From Timema cristinae (Eukaryota; Arthropoda; Insecta; Phasmatodea; Timematidae): a DNA stretch of 64,000 nt. This document shows, in pieces, positions 11,266 through 23,339 of this stretch. The notes under the pieces were generated by a model that was not told where the DNA came from, did no database searches, and was given only the letters and a program-made list of their open reading frames with translations. Both the position numbers and the translations under genes were made by a program. The stretch covers positions 1 to 64,000 of the forward strand of contig JBCFYV010000551.1 of assembly GCA_039000515.1 (NCBI GenBank), in the 5' to 3' direction. Position 1 is the first letter of the stretch. Every line of letters begins with the position of its first letter.

Positions 11266-12420
11266 ATTATAACTTCCATCTCATTACAAATATTCAGTCC
11301 CTTCATGACCATTAAATAAACATCATTAAAATAATCCATCACCTCCTATATTTTAGAACCAATGACCTTGCCTTGAGGGCTATAGAACCTGGGGTTTTGA
11401 GTGCATATCAGGACCTGTGTAGGCTGCGTACAAGGGGGGGAGGGGTAGAGCCATTTTGATTTTCCGCATAACACTATAAGGTTAAATATAACTTTAATTA
11501 TATTTTAATAAGATTTTAGTTCTATTTTAAACCCATGCCGCCATCTCTAAGCTGTTGTGAGGATTAGAGGATGAGGATATGGAGCCAGGGGTTAGAGGAA
11601 AGGGGGTGGAAAGCCTGTCGAGACCTGCACAGGTTGGGAGAGAGGGGGTCAGGATGAGGAGTTATTGATATGGGCTTGAGTTACTAGGAGCAACAGGACG
11701 CCAGGGATTTACACTATGGGTTAGAGTTGTTGGGAGTGCCGGAGTGTCATGTTCGTGGGGCGTCCAGACGTTGAAGGTAAATTACTGTTATGTGGTCCGG
11801 GTGTTGTGTGCGTCGGGACGTCGTGTTGGAGGGAGTGTCAGAGCGTCAAGGTAACTCACTGTTGTGGGCTCTAGGGCTCGGGGGGGGGGGGGGGGCAAAC
11901 CTGTAACAAATAGCGTTAATAGTATCAAAAATGGAATTTTGCATAAAAAATTGGTGTCAGGGAGAGAAAGGTAAGTCAAAGGGAAGAAATGTCATAACCT
12001 TAAGAGGAAACGTTGGTAATTTACCGTTATGAGGTTAGGGTGTTGAGGATTTGCTGTAGATGAGGTATTCAGAATATGTAAAGTGCATGAGCATTCGCCT
12101 AGAGAGATAATGAAAAATCGTTGCTGGGCGTAGGGAATTTGTCATTACAATGTCGCGTTGATGTGCTTTGGGGGTCTGGCTGGTCCACCTCTGCATATAA
12201 GGTATAGGAGTGGTGATCTTTGATTTTGGTGGAGGCCATCTTGAATTTCCACATCACGTTGTAAGGTATAGGGCGGTCCTTTTGGATTTTCATATAAAGT
12301 TGTAAGGTTTATTAGCTCTTGGATTTTCACATAACGTTTTAAGGTATTTTGGTGGCAATTTTGAATTTTATAAAGCGATTAATTAGGGTAGTTAATTAAT
12401 CAATGAAATTAATAAGGGAC
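11266..12420. other. degenerate short repeats, no gene
   Basis: Loose repeats fill this stretch: blocks like AAGGTAAATTACTGTTATGTG recur at 11776, 11860 and 12015. A 40-50 bp motif around CACATAACGTTGTAAGGTAT recurs between 12220 and 12360. A run of about 16 G lies at 11880. Open frames on the minus strand are repeat-derived. Confidence 0.5.
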
Positions 12421-12529
12421 TAAGAGGTGGGGTGGTGGCGTTGGTGGTGGGGGAGTTGCAACGCCAGGGGGAGCGGAGCGCGTCGATGTTCACCATTTTA
12501 ATCCAAATTTCCCCCAGAAGTATCTGAAT

Positions 12530-12690
12530 CTCCTACTTAAGTATGTAGAGCTAATTCAAGAGGAAGTATACCAGCATATCCATGGAGAAAGGATAAAAAA
12601 TCTTTTTCAGTAAAGTGGGTGATTCCAGCCGGGACTTGACCCAAATCTTCGTCACCAGTAAGCCAAATGATACTGAGTTTTCCTCTTCCT
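12530..12690 (-). repeat. SINE fragment (minus strand)
   Basis: The minus strand carries a degenerate box B-like GGGTCAAGTCCCGGCTGG and the body that follows the head in other copies, ending near a CTCCATGGATATGC block. It is older and more diverged than the copies at 160 and 2623. Confidence 0.4.
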
Positions 12691-12955
12691 CCTTCCTCAG
12701 CCCTCCGAAAAACGTCCTGGCCAGACTGGGCGAGCGAGCGAGTGCGCGAGCAACTAAAATATAAAATAGAACCAGGCGCGCGCGCCTGACCCGGTACAGT
12801 CTAGTTTACAGGCGCTAGGCAATATTATTGTATGTTGGTTCACTGAGTGCTAGAAAAACTTCTCATTTTGACATTTTTATTACTATCGATAGGTTTTGCA
12901 CACTTGCTACTAAAGGCCTAATTTAATTGGTAAGATCATAATACATACCTATATG

Positions 12956-12960
<5 letters not shown>

Positions 12961-13004
<44 letters not shown>
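12961..13004. repeat. (TA)n microsatellite
   Basis: About 44 bases of alternating T and A. Confidence 0.95.
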
Positions 13005-13007
<3 letters not shown>

Positions 13008-13353
13008 AAACTGATATGTTAAAATACTAAGCCTTTACAAATAAGAATCACCATTAGCGTGGAGAGAGGATGAGAAAACCACAACAATAAATCACTGGTT
13101 AAAAACCACCCTCAGTTCACTAAAGCTGGGGTTTCCTCGGGTAGCGGCGCCGCAATCAAGCGGCCGTAATATGACGTTGAATGACATCACAAAAACGTTG
13201 TCCGTACAAACAATCGAGCGTGGTTTCCTAGATAGCGTTGACTGCCACCGTCATGCCAAATAGCGGTGCTGACATTTGTATCACGGCCGTCATTACGGCC
13301 ACAAACAATTTGGTACCGTTTTTTGAAGTCGTGCGGTGAACTTTTCACTAAAA

Positions 13354-13464
13354 ATGAGTCAAAATTGGAGTAACGAAGAAGACGAAATATTAATAGATTT
13401 TTGCTCTGCGGATATTGGCTTCTTGTTTCTGTTGTATGGCATTGAAGTTATGTCTTATATGTAA
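13354..13464 (+). pseudogene. 5' remnant of Harbinger MADF/Myb-like DNA-binding protein
   Basis: A 36-residue frame starting MSQNWSNEEDEILIDF. The acidic start followed by an ILIDF-type helix resembles the first helix of the MADF or Myb/SANT domain of the second PIF/Harbinger protein, which in full elements binds the termini and helps the transposase enter the nucleus (known for the family). The similarity ends at about residue 20, where the internal deletion joins unrelated frame, and the frame stops at 13464 inside the tail of the opposing transposase remnant. It has only one helix of the domain and cannot be functional. Call inferred from sequence style and from its partner and inverted repeats. 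Confidence 0.55.
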
Positions 13465-13685
13465 TTCAGTACATAATCAAAAAACACTTGTGTTAAACGA
13501 AAATATCCCCTAAATTTTTCTTGATTGAAGTGCAGATGACGACGCACTAAAATTTCATATGCACCTTTTGTAGCACGGCTTTTATAAATTTTCCTTTCCT
13601 GCGAACGTTTCTTGTTGTCGTCTTCTGATGACTCTTCATCTTCCAAAAATACTAGTAATGCCAAATCAAGATCATCCATTTTCAA
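13455..13685 (-). pseudogene. 5' remnant of PIF/Harbinger transposase
   Basis: A 76-residue frame beginning MKMDDLDLALLVFLEDEE. Residues 45-76 contain a basic HLHFNQEKFRGYFRLTQVFF stretch that matches the N-terminal region of Harbinger transposases, where a (Y/F)FR(M/L)xxxxFxxxL pattern precedes the catalytic DDE domain. The frame ends right after this region at LNYI and a stop. The whole DDE catalytic domain of 250 or more residues is therefore missing. It begins inside the right inverted-repeat half and is transcribed toward the plus-strand MADF remnant, overlapping its last ten bases. It is a deletion product; any movement of this copy would need transposase supplied from elsewhere. Confidence 0.7.
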
Positions 13686-14122
13686 ATTACAAATTCATAA
13701 TTTTCACACCATCACGACGACATACAAGGGCTAGGTTTACATAAGCTGGCCACCGTCACGGAACGGCCGCCACACAGAAGATGGCTAACGCTATATTACG
13801 GCCGCTAAATTACCGCACCGCTACCGAGGAAACCCCAGCTTGAGCAAAGATTCGGAGCCTCCTCGTCAATAACAATCGATAGCTCTCTGCTAATCACACG
13901 CTCGCCAGTCTGGCCACCCAGTCGCTTGCACGCTCGCTCACTTTAGTTTTTCTGTTATGATAGAAGTCGAATTTGACAAATCTAGAATTGGCACTATGGA
14001 TACAGCGACATATAAGAGCTATTGAGGGAAAAAAAATCAATTGCGTAAGCCCGCACGCAAGCCATATAGACTAAGCGACCGCCGTCTGTTGGTGAAGACC
14101 ATTTTCATCTTCAAGATTACTC

Positions 14123-14377
14123 GCCTCAATGGCCGTATGGTCTAAGGCGTCATTATCGTGTTAAACCGGTACTAAGGAAGGGGATATTGGGGTCAAAATC
14201 CCGGTTGGGTCCAATGAGGGTGGTTTTAAAAAAAAAAATTGTTTTCTACTCTCCTTCCAAGCAAATTAGGATGGATTCCCTCTAAAATACTTCCTTCCTC
14301 ATCCCGATCCCATTAGAGTAATTATCATATAATATGTGTATAGCCTAAATAGTCAGTAAGACCTGATTAAAAAACCG
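14123..14377 (+). repeat. tRNA-Leu-like-head SINE, full-length copy
   Basis: The head ATGGCCGTATGGTCTAAGGC resembles the D-arm of tRNA-Leu, and a box B-like GGTCAAAATCCCGG follows. The body has CTCTCCTTCCAAGCAAATTA and the tail ends near AGTCAGTAAGACCTGATTAA. The tail and the CAAGCAAATT body block are shared with the SINEs at 160-404 and 2623-2884, which have a different head. Confidence 0.75.
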
Positions 14378-14499
14378 TCGAGATTATTATGAAACTTTAC
14401 GTTCTATGTAAACTAAAACACAAACAAGTGGGCCTTGCAAGAAAATTTGTTTCCCTTATATTTCAAACCAAACTACACCCATGGTAATTTTTTATGGAT

Positions 14500-14880
14500 A
14501 TACCATGTATAAGTACCCGTTCGAGCTATAATACATTATGTTTATTACATGTAGAGATGAGGAAAGAATAGTTTTATATGTAATGTACGTGAATTTGCAT
14601 GTAAATGGTAAATGTGGTGGTAAATCATTAAAAAAATAACTGCACTTAAGCCCACATCGGTGATCGAATGATTCATAGAATAGACTGAATTTTTGATGAT
14701 AGCGAGACTGGGTACAACTTGCTGTCAAGTGTACTGAGGCCTGAGAGGGTTTTAATAAATTGTTTATTATTTTTCCTCCACGCAAATGAAAGTATATATC
14801 CTTTAAATTCTGCATTTCTCTTTCTTACACCTTTGTGAAAATATGTTGAGAGCCCGAGCGTGCTAGTAAATACACGACAT
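14500..14880. repeat. two decayed SINE pieces in opposite orientation
   Basis: From about 14510 the plus strand reads CCCGTTCGAGCTATAATACA, the reverse complement of the SINE tail. Toward 14770-14875 it reads CCTCCACGCAAATGAAAG and ends GAGCCCGAGCGTGCTAGTAA, the forward tail. Both pieces are diverged. The long minus-strand frame at 14492-14815 lies entirely in this repeat and is not a gene. Confidence 0.45.
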
Positions 14881-15524
14881 AAAAATTTGGGCCACGATTA
14901 TTGCACAGTTATATTTTATTTTAGTTAATAATAATTATGTCCCTACAATACTTATTTTAATATATTTTTACTTTAAATATGGTAAAATACGTGAAGAAAG
15001 AATGAGTATACAAATAAATGGGAAAACACTCCTAGCATACCTGAAAAGGATAGACAAATATTAACTTCCTAAATAAAAGCTGACCATGTCAGTCGAGATT
15101 ATTAACAATGAGGCAATCCTGCCTGTCACAGATTTTCATTTTACTTTTCGTTCGAACTATCCAAATTTAATTTCACTATTTTAAAGTTACTAAGAAAGGA
15201 AGAATTTAGGGGAAATGTTCCCACATTTGATTGAAGAGAGAGTGAGGAATCATAGGAAAAATACCTCGGTACGTTCGGCCGAGATTATAATCCCAACTTC
15301 CTTGTAAGCGGCAAACTAGATTAGATGACCTTGACACTATTCCACATTCCAAGAGTTTTGGCCGTGTTTATTAAACACTTTATCTCTAAAGGTATGTTTT
15401 ATATGACGAGAGCAATACACCCAGCAGGATTTGAACTACGACCTCCCATTCCTCAGAAAACTAGACAAGACAAGACAAGACTCACGCCTTTGTTTGTGTT
15501 CCTATCAGTGTGTTAAAAATAATG
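14881..15524. other. no gene; decayed SINE piece near 15180-15320
   Basis: AT-rich DNA. Around 15190-15310 the order AGAGAGAGTGAGGAATC, GGAAAAATACC, CGGCCGAGATTATAATCCC resembles a minus-strand SINE body and head. Nothing else is recognisable. Confidence 0.4.
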
Positions 15525-15822
15525 TTGTTTTAGGACTTATGTCGGCATGCCATACAAATTTAGGTATTGTGAATTTTGGTCTTGTGCCGTTAGGTCTTGT
15601 GCTTGTTGGCTTGTGAGATTAGGTCTTGTGGGATTAGGTCTTATAAAATTAGGTCCAGTGAAGTTAGGTATTGTGCCTTTAGGTATAGTAAAGTTAGGAG
15701 CTATAAAATTAGGTGTTATAAAGTTAGGTCTTATAGAGTTAGGTGTTATGAAGTTAAGAAATTTAGTTTAGGAGTTGTGACTTTAGGTGTTATAACTTTA
15801 GGTCCACTGCCGCATGTCCAAA
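15525..15822. mobile_element. MITE-like element, copy 3
   Basis: The right terminus TTAGGTCCACTGCCGCATGT is identical to copy 1 (9517 onward), and the interior is the same 15-bp TTAGGTC subrepeat. The left terminus is degenerate, near GGACTTATGTCGGCATGCC. Open frames of 5-residue period (15547-15771 and 15597-15851) are repeat artefacts. Confidence 0.6.
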
Positions 15823-16860
15823 TTTCTAAGTGGGAGTTGAATAAATGGTAAGGGAAGGGGGCGTGCTACCATTTCCAAGACTAGTACATTCAACTACCTC
15901 TCTGTGTGGTAGATAACTTAAATTCGTAGGTATAGGGACCACTCTAAATAAACATTAAAATTTAAATTTTAAAATTAAACTATGGGAAATGGGGGAGGGG
16001 GAAACTACAGCTAGAAATATCTTTTGAGATGAGATTAAAAACTAAAATTTGAAAGAAAGGTAGAAATAAAACTACAGCTAACCAAATGAATATTAAAACT
16101 TAAAATGTCTAGGAGTGGGTTGTATAAAGTGAGTTTAGTGTTTATAAACTTACAACAAAACTATTAGAAACAACTCATTCTCAGTGTGGTATAAAACTAA
16201 AATTCTGCATATAAGCAAAGATATCACTACAAATACAAGTCCGAAAATAGTAAAGTTTAAAATGAGAGTCCGAGAAATAAAGAGGAGTTTTTTTTAAAAA
16301 AGTATGAAATATAATATAAATTTGGCATGTTGGTATAAGTGAGGCTTCAGATAACCAAATAAGTCTTAAATTTGAAATTCTGAGTTGGGAGTTAGAGAAA
16401 TGGGGAGGGGCAGGTTAAAAATTTCAAAAACGGTGGATAAACTACTTCTCTGTGTGGTATTTAACTGGAATTCGTCAAGCAGAAATAGGGCCAACTCAAA
16501 TTAACAACAAAGTCTGAATATTTTAAATTTCAAAATCAATAAGCGGAAAATAGGGAGGGATGGTCCCCTCAAAATGTTACAAAGCTATATGAATAAAATT
16601 TTTGTGGTGGTAGTAACATGAAAGACCACCTTGTAATTTAGTAGACCTTCCCGGATAGCTGAATAACGTCTGAATAAATGGAATTTCAAAATTTAAATCC
16701 AGAAAATGGAAGCTCTTAAAATGTATATAACACTCTTTGAAGTGGTTAGGTTGAAATTTGGCTGAAAGTTTGATTGACAGTTTAGTTTTCTCCGCATTTG
16801 TTCTTGCGCAAATGGGACGTGGATCTTCTAACACTTTGTTTACTCGGAGGGGCTAACTTC
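15823..16860. repeat. degenerate tandem array, unit about 275 bp
   Basis: The word CTGTGTGGTA or a near variant recurs at about 15902, 16181 and 16451, each time followed by TAACT-AATTCGT-like and GGGACCACTCTAAATAAA-like blocks. GAAATGGGGGAGGGG blocks alternate with these. It directly abuts the right end of MITE copy 3, and a related piece abuts copy 1. Non-coding. Confidence 0.55.
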
Positions 16861-19800
16861 ACGGTAGATGAAAAGCTCACAATTAGTATGTTTACATTCC
16901 ATTTTGAATAATATTCAGGCACTATGTTCAATTAGTATAATTGTTTATGCTATCGATATTTTATGAATGCATAGATACTCAAACATTTTTTAAATCAAAC
17001 AACTGTCGGAATGAGAAGATAATTTTGAAAATCAACTTTGTATCCTCTTTTTTTGTCATGTTTCTAAAATCTACACTAGTCTCATCCCCCTTATAAGTGA
17101 CATTTATATTACTTTAGTTTGTAGATTTAAGTTTTGATACTGTTATAATCAGGTAAAAAACAAATTAGGAAGGGGTAGGGGGGGGGGGATGAATCTTTGC
17201 TAGTGTGCTCATATAGTAGTTTCCCTATATAGGTAATCTAGCAAATATTGTCAGATTGTTAAAACAAAATTATGTCATGTGATTTGATCTATTGAAGGAG
17301 TAAAGCAACTTCTCCGTTTTAACTCTGCCGATTTGCATTTTTCTGTCTATCTGTGGTGAATGTGTCCCACAAACACATTAACTGATTTAATTCAAACTTG
17401 ACACGGTGTTTTTTTTACCTTTATTTAAATTAAGTTCGTTGGGAAGAAAATTGAACAAATGGATGGTTGTATAAAACATGTTTTCTAGCATTATTTATTA
17501 GATGTTTTTACCTTTTAGGGCATTTACTGATACCTTAAAAGACTGTGAATTTGTCAATAAATACAAATTATTGTAATAACAATAAACAAAAAATAAGTTG
17601 TTTTTTTTTTGGGTGGGGGTGGTGAGGCAGATAACTGAGGGGGGCCCATCTGCTAAGGTCAGCCCTGGTTCTAATGTTCACAGTTCTTGTATTACTGGAT
17701 TCTTTGAATAAACGTATTTTGATTATGTTATGTTGTTGTGTTTTCAATATATTAGTATGTACCCAGGAGAAAATGTTGTGTGTTTAGTTTTAACGTATCA
17801 ATAAAAATAATCCTAAACATGTGTACTTTTTATTTAGATTTTATAAAGTTCCCACTTCAAATCTAATGATAACATTTTTTAAAATATTTCTTGCACACTT
17901 ATCATTTGGGCACAGTTTTCTAAAATTCTATTATTCAAACCAAATTCCAATGAACAATTTTAAATGGTATTGTTTAACAGTGGTATAATTTTAAGTTTTT
18001 AAAAACATTTTGTAGAACAAATTGTAACCTACCTGTTTCATCATCCCACACAAATAATAAACAGAGGTAGACACACGAGAGTTATAAATTTTATTCAAAA
18101 CAATCAAGATACACCTCAATGAGGAAGTAGAACATACTAGAGTTAAGGGCTGAGCAAGTAAACAAGCCAAATGGGCTGGCAGGCCCATAAGTAACCACCA
18201 AGGCCAGAAGCGCATGTAAACAGCAACAATAGGTGGCAACTAATTTAAGCGCCAAAAATAGCGTCGTCCTAAAACAACGATAATACACTAAGAATTGACC
18301 TCCAAGTTAATATTAATTACACCTCTGATAATCAAAGGTTAAGAGCCAAGAACAGGCTCGTGCCCTAGCATTAAATCTAAGATGAAAATAGGATCACAAG
18401 TTGTCATCTGACAAACCCCAACTCACCTAAACATCGTTATGAAACCTTTCATTATTTATTTATAAAGCTCAAAATACCTAACAACAATAAATAATCTGAA
18501 TAGCTAATAACAAGTAGAATGTCTACCAAAGAAATATTTACTTGGCGGCGCGTGGCCCTTTCTTTAACTAACATATAAATATAAGTGATACAACGGTATT
18601 AAACTATATCAAATTTAATAACAAACAAAATGTACACATTAGAAACATTATCCATGCCGGCTCACGGCCCCGCATTTAAATAACATCTAAACGTAAATTG
18701 TCCACCAATAATAAACTATCTCAATCCTTTTGACATCAAATAGATCATGACAACAGAAAATAACACAGAACATTTTGTTACTGTCTCTATAATAGCTAAA
18801 GCAGGCCATGAAACTTTCCGTGAAGCGGATATAATAAATTTAAGATAAAGACAATCAGGTAAAAAGGTCTTCCTAAAACACCCAAGGAACGAGCGCAGCT
18901 ACAGGCTGGTCGTCCATGGTATCCAAATATCTCATAACCTTAAAGGCAGAAAACCGTAAAAGAAATAATAATAATCAAAAATATGTGTAAGTCCTGAACA
19001 ATAAATTTAGAATAATAAAGATTTAGCGCCAAAGAGAATTTTGAGAAACATGTCGAGCCTACTTAATAGTCAGGCCTCTCACCTCGAAAGTCTAGAGTTT
19101 AATGCGTGATCACATTCTGGACTCCAACCGTTATATAGCCTAAGGAAATCATGTGTTCTCGGGGTGCGGAGAGCAACGGAGAGGAAAGGAGTAAGTGTTC
19201 CAGAAAAGTCCCCACTCGTCCACACACATTTAAGTCTATACACAATCACAGTTCGTAGAAGTTCTTAATACGCCCACCAACGCGTGCTGAGCTCACGTGC
19301 AACGCTGCTAATTTGTTTTGGGGAGTGGTTCAACCAACACGGCTGGCAGCGAACCTCGGACCTTGAGCTAGTTTAACGTTGAGAGTGCTGCGGTGTGTAT
19401 GTCGGATTGTAGTCGTGTCGGAATGAGTCAACTGGGGCTGGCTTGCTGAGTTATACAATTTCTCCGAATTTATGTTGTAACAAGGTTACAAAATTGTCGA
19501 AGAAAAATGTTGTATTCAACCGTTTCTCTACATAGAGAAGCGGTTGCAATACAAATAATAGACAATAAGATCACTAAGGATATTTATTTGGCCCAGACCA
19601 AATCAGTAAAACTCGGTACCCCAAAATTAGCAGTGTTAACTTTCAGATAATTCAAGTGCGCAACCATTTGAGTTAAAGGAAGTTAGGGTTTGCTCAATGA
19701 AAAGCATAACAAATGACATAAAATTTATAAAGGCCCAAAGGACGTTTTATTACCAGAGATAATGATCAAAGGTTAACAATATATAATTGTTGGTTGCGGA

Positions 19801-20720
19801 CAGTGCGCAATAGCAATACTCCAACAATATGTATCGTGAAGTGAATGAATGTGAATAATATCGTGAGGTTACAGCGTACTAAATGCAATTGCTAGGATTA
19901 AAAAACATGTTTACTAATTTAACAGAACCAATTCAAATGCAAAAGAGTTAATGTTCGTGAATAATAATCAAAAAGAATTGAAAGCGGGTAGACACCCTAT
20001 AGCCTAAAGAACATATCTAAGCCATTCAAAGATACCCGAATATATCTATATATATAAAAAATTACACTTGTTAAAAAGTCTGTACATGTCACATTCCCTT
20101 AAATTATACATATCATCTATCAAATTTTTGCTCATAACTATACCCCTGGCTACAATGTATACAAATACATTATTCCCCCAGGGGCCTACAGAATAAAAAG
20201 CATAATAACATCCTAACTTTTTTTAATCCATTATAAACTTTGAACATATCAAAATCCATTACTTAATTTCCCACTCGCGTAGGAATACCAAACAATATTT
20301 ATATTCATCAAGACATACTACATTTGTAAGCCATACAAACTATCGTGCAACATGGCGCGCAAAGGTTGATTTACTTTATCTAATTTGTGAATAATATAAA
20401 CTAACCAGCACTAAGAGGTATAAGGCCATCACATGCCCAAAAACTAAACAAATCTATATATCTGATAAATAAATTTAGTAAAATACCAATAAATAAATAT
20501 GCTGAAGTAATTCCAAAAATAATGAATCCATACATAATTTGGCAAGAGTTAGAGTCATTCCTCAGTATTCCTATAAAAAAAACTTATCCAACATAATGTA
20601 CACTTACATGTTGTAAGTCCTAATCCTAATAGCATCAAGGAATGCTAGCTCCATTCTGAGTACAAGCTTATATTCAAATTTTCCCAGCGGGGAAAATATG
20701 GGAGGCGGTATCTCAAGTCC
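16861..20720. other. AT-rich DNA, no gene recognised
   Basis: No open frame above about 80 residues and no domain. A TGTCTATCTGTGGTGAATGT stretch at 17340-17480 is loosely like the dispersed repeat at 2883-3295. The interval 19080-19440 is more GC-balanced, and the minus strand reads GGCTATATAACGG at about 19131, a TATA-like word matching that at about 7960. No coding sequence was found beside either. Confidence 0.4.
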
Positions 20721-20722
20721 AA

Positions 20723-21201
20723 TTATGTCTTTTCAGCTAATAATGGTGTTAGTCTCTCTTCGATGCCTGCGCACAACGTCGAAAGAGTGACAGTTTGGGG
20801 GGAGGGGGTGGGGTAGGGTAACACACGTGATTGCATAGAGCGCCTGCGCGTTGCTCGCCACTCGAGGAAAGTGGGCTGGTTTACGTAGAACTCCGAGACT
20901 CCATTCTTGTCTAATGTGAACGGTGGATTGTCCTGTGTGTCGATGTGTGCGGAGGATCGGAACACGGTGCTGGTCTCCTGGTAAAACGGGGTAAGTTTGT
21001 GTGCTTTTGTAGGTGGTGAAGATGATTGTAGCCACGGTACAAATCCTCTGCCCCTAGAAGAGACAGCCCCCGACGATCCCCAGCAGTTAGATGGTCCAAG
21101 ATTTTGACACTGAGATTCAAGAGACGTCTTTCTTGGTCACAGAACCAGCGGTTGTTCAACACTAAGTTCAGCGTTTCGGGAAGGTACTTCAGGTCCTTCA
21201 T
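20723..21201 (-). other. unidentified overlapping minus-strand open frames
   Basis: A 96-residue frame (20911-21201) begins MKDLKYLPETLNLVL and is rich in Leu and Arg. It continues, in effect, into a second frame (20723-20965) with a protein-like stretch around SEFYVNQPTFLEW. Base composition is higher in GC than the surroundings. I do not recognise a family. It could be a decayed host exon or part of the Gypsy-derived DNA that follows at 21840. A run of 14 C sits just upstream at 21214. No splice sites were convincing. Low confidence that it encodes anything. Confidence 0.2.
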
Positions 21202-21839
21202 TGTCCCCTACCCCCCCCCCCCCCAGTGGCTTAGCAGCTGCCTCGGGAGATGTTTCCGGGTCTTCTTCTCTACGCCGGTATGTATGGAACGAAGGAGGGA
21301 AGATGGAGTCCGCTAAGAAAATAAATACAAAGCCAGTACCCAGCGAACATAAAATAAAAACAAAATCCTCCCCTTACACATTAATCTCAGTAAATACATG
21401 GTTAACCTATCTAACATTACCTCAAACAAATAAATCACCATTTGACATAATAGTTATCAAGATATCATTATTCAAATATTATTTACATAATACATTAATT
21501 ACTTCCAACAAATTTCCAAGGGCTCTATTTCCTAATGTACTAACATTGGTCAAATCAAGTTACACTAAACGTTGCATTCTCATAGTATTCGCTTATATTA
21601 TTTCAGGGTTAAGTAGCTCTACCTGAGAAATAAACAGTAACTTTAGCCAAAGATGAAAATTTAAATTTCTCAGATCTTATAATTCAGTTCTCACAAAGCT
21701 TGAATAATCTATATCTATATATTTTGTGACAAGATAAATTCGGAGAGTTACAGCTTCATATACCTATACCGGATCTCCTCCGGACTTTCTTTTAGGTAAT
21801 AAAAAACTTACATACAATAACTTACATTTGTACATTTGT
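21202..21839. other. no gene; possibly 3' part of the Gypsy copy
   Basis: AT-rich sequence downstream (in the minus sense) of the integrase remnant. A second copy that would identify an LTR was not found by eye between 24840 and 25600, so the 3' end of the element is undefined. Confidence 0.35.
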
Positions 21840-23019
21840 ACTGGATCAGGGATGCGGACTCTTTGATGCCAGTGAGTTTTACTTGCGATACGTGGGCTCA
21901 TCTAGTTATCAATGGATCGCCAACATCACTTAATAGCAAAGTCACAGGGTGAGAAAGCATTCCACTTGCCATGGACCGCTCCACTCAAGAGACAGCTTCG
22001 CTGCGATCTTGTCAGCTGTGGAGTTCTGAGGATAACATTTGCAGAGGACTGAGTCTCCTATAGTCAGTGATACTGGGATACGCCCACGATTATATCTTTC
22101 GGCGACTTTCTTATGAGCCCTCTTCAAACTTTAGAAAGTCACCTGCCACCTATCTTTATGGGAGACTTCCTCATCCCCTCCCCCCTTAGCAAAGGATTTA
22201 CATCCCACATAGCCAAAAGAGGGCGGTTGAGTTCTCGCCCTAGGAACACCGAAGCTGGAGAAGCATTTGTAGATTCGTGAAACGCAGAATTAAAGGCAAC
22301 ATATAAGAACTCCATGTCGTGATCCCATTTTGCCTGTTCACAGGAATGAAAAATGGTTAAGGCCATTTTAAGGTTCCTGTAGAATTGCTCCACGTGGTTG
22401 GCGAAAGGAATACTTGGGGCTGGTGGTCACATGTTCTATGCCCCATCCAAAGCACAGGTCTTTGAAGGTAGCCGATCTAAAACACGGCTAGCTGTCGCTA
22501 ACAATAACACGTGGGGCACCAAAATAGCCCACACGCATCTAGCGAGTGCGTTAGCGGTAATCTTAGCCTTCATGTTCCTCAGAGGCAACATCACGACAAC
22601 CCTCGAAAAAGCATCCAATACACTAAGCACACAAGTATTCCCTAAGGAGGATTGGGGCAAGGGCCTTACATAGTCAACAAATACCATCTCCCACGAAAGT
22701 CGGGCTAGATCGGCCGAATGAAGCCCCACCTTTGTGTTCTGCGCAGGTTTGGTTTTTTGGCAATCCTCACATTGCCTGACTTGTAGTTTAACATCCCTAT
22801 ACATCCCCACCCAAAAAACCGAATAGAAAGCTTGCGATATGTCTTAAGAATGCCAAAGTGACCATCTACTATCGAATGGTGAAAATAGTGCATCAATATA
22901 GGGTGCACTACAGCTGGGGCAACAATCTTCCCCCCTTTACCTTTACCATTAAAAACCACCAGGAGACCTTTGTGAAGACAATAAGGCCCCACATAATTGC
23001 CATTAAGTATTTTATCCAT
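21840..23019 (-). pseudogene. Gypsy integrase remnant
   Basis: Integrase inserts the cDNA into the host chromosome. The zinc-binding region is split: the two histidines lie in the frame ending at 22705 (LMHYFHHSIVDGHFG) and the CxxC (QCEDCQKTKPAQN) in the frame starting at 22810. The first catalytic Asp is in FVDYVRPLP and the second in an IVSDS run followed by a stop; the Glu lies in NHVEQFYRNLK near 22390. The C-terminal part (21942-22127) has the GDSVLCK and LSLEWSGPWQV elements usual before the end of Gypsy integrases, and beyond a stop an AHVSQVKLTG tail to about 21840. Four frames are needed to read it, so it is dead. Confidence 0.8.
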
Positions 23020-23339
23020 AATATCTGAGCACCACGGGTCATTTCTTTAATGTTCAAGGATATAAACAAATGATTCAGGGATAGAATGAATCACGCTAAG
23101 CGGATTTACTACATTGTCAGTCCCAATGGGCTCCAGGTATTTAGCCATCCGGGACAGGGCATTGGCATTCACGTTACTTCAACCAGGAACATGATAGGTG
23201 GTGAACTTGTATTTGGATAAGTGCAAAACCCACATGCCGAACTTTCCTAATTGCTTTGGATGTCACCACATCCATGATAACGCCATATTGTTTGTATATA
23301 ACTCAAACTCACGCTGTTCTAAATAGTCAGAGCATTTCT

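Larger units (their letters stand above)
13124..13840. mobile_element. Non-autonomous PIF/Harbinger-type transposon, internally deleted
   Basis: Ends are inverted repeats of about 55 bp: left AGCTGGGGTTTCCTCGGGTA and right, reverse complemented, AGCTGGGGTTTCCTCGGTAG, both followed by AGCGGCCGTAATAT-type blocks. The left flank is TAA and the right flank TGA, close to the TWA duplication known for this superfamily but with one mismatch. Inside are the beginnings of the two genes typical of PIF/Harbinger, a MADF/Myb-like protein (plus) and a transposase (minus), which run toward each other and stop where they meet. A full-length element would be several kb, so the middle has been lost. Confidence 0.8.

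Noticed and set aside
10954..15851. KIRSYKIRSC-like and KLGVIKLG-like repeat peptides
   Set aside because: They are translations of the 15-bp subrepeat of MITE copies 2 and 3, not genes.
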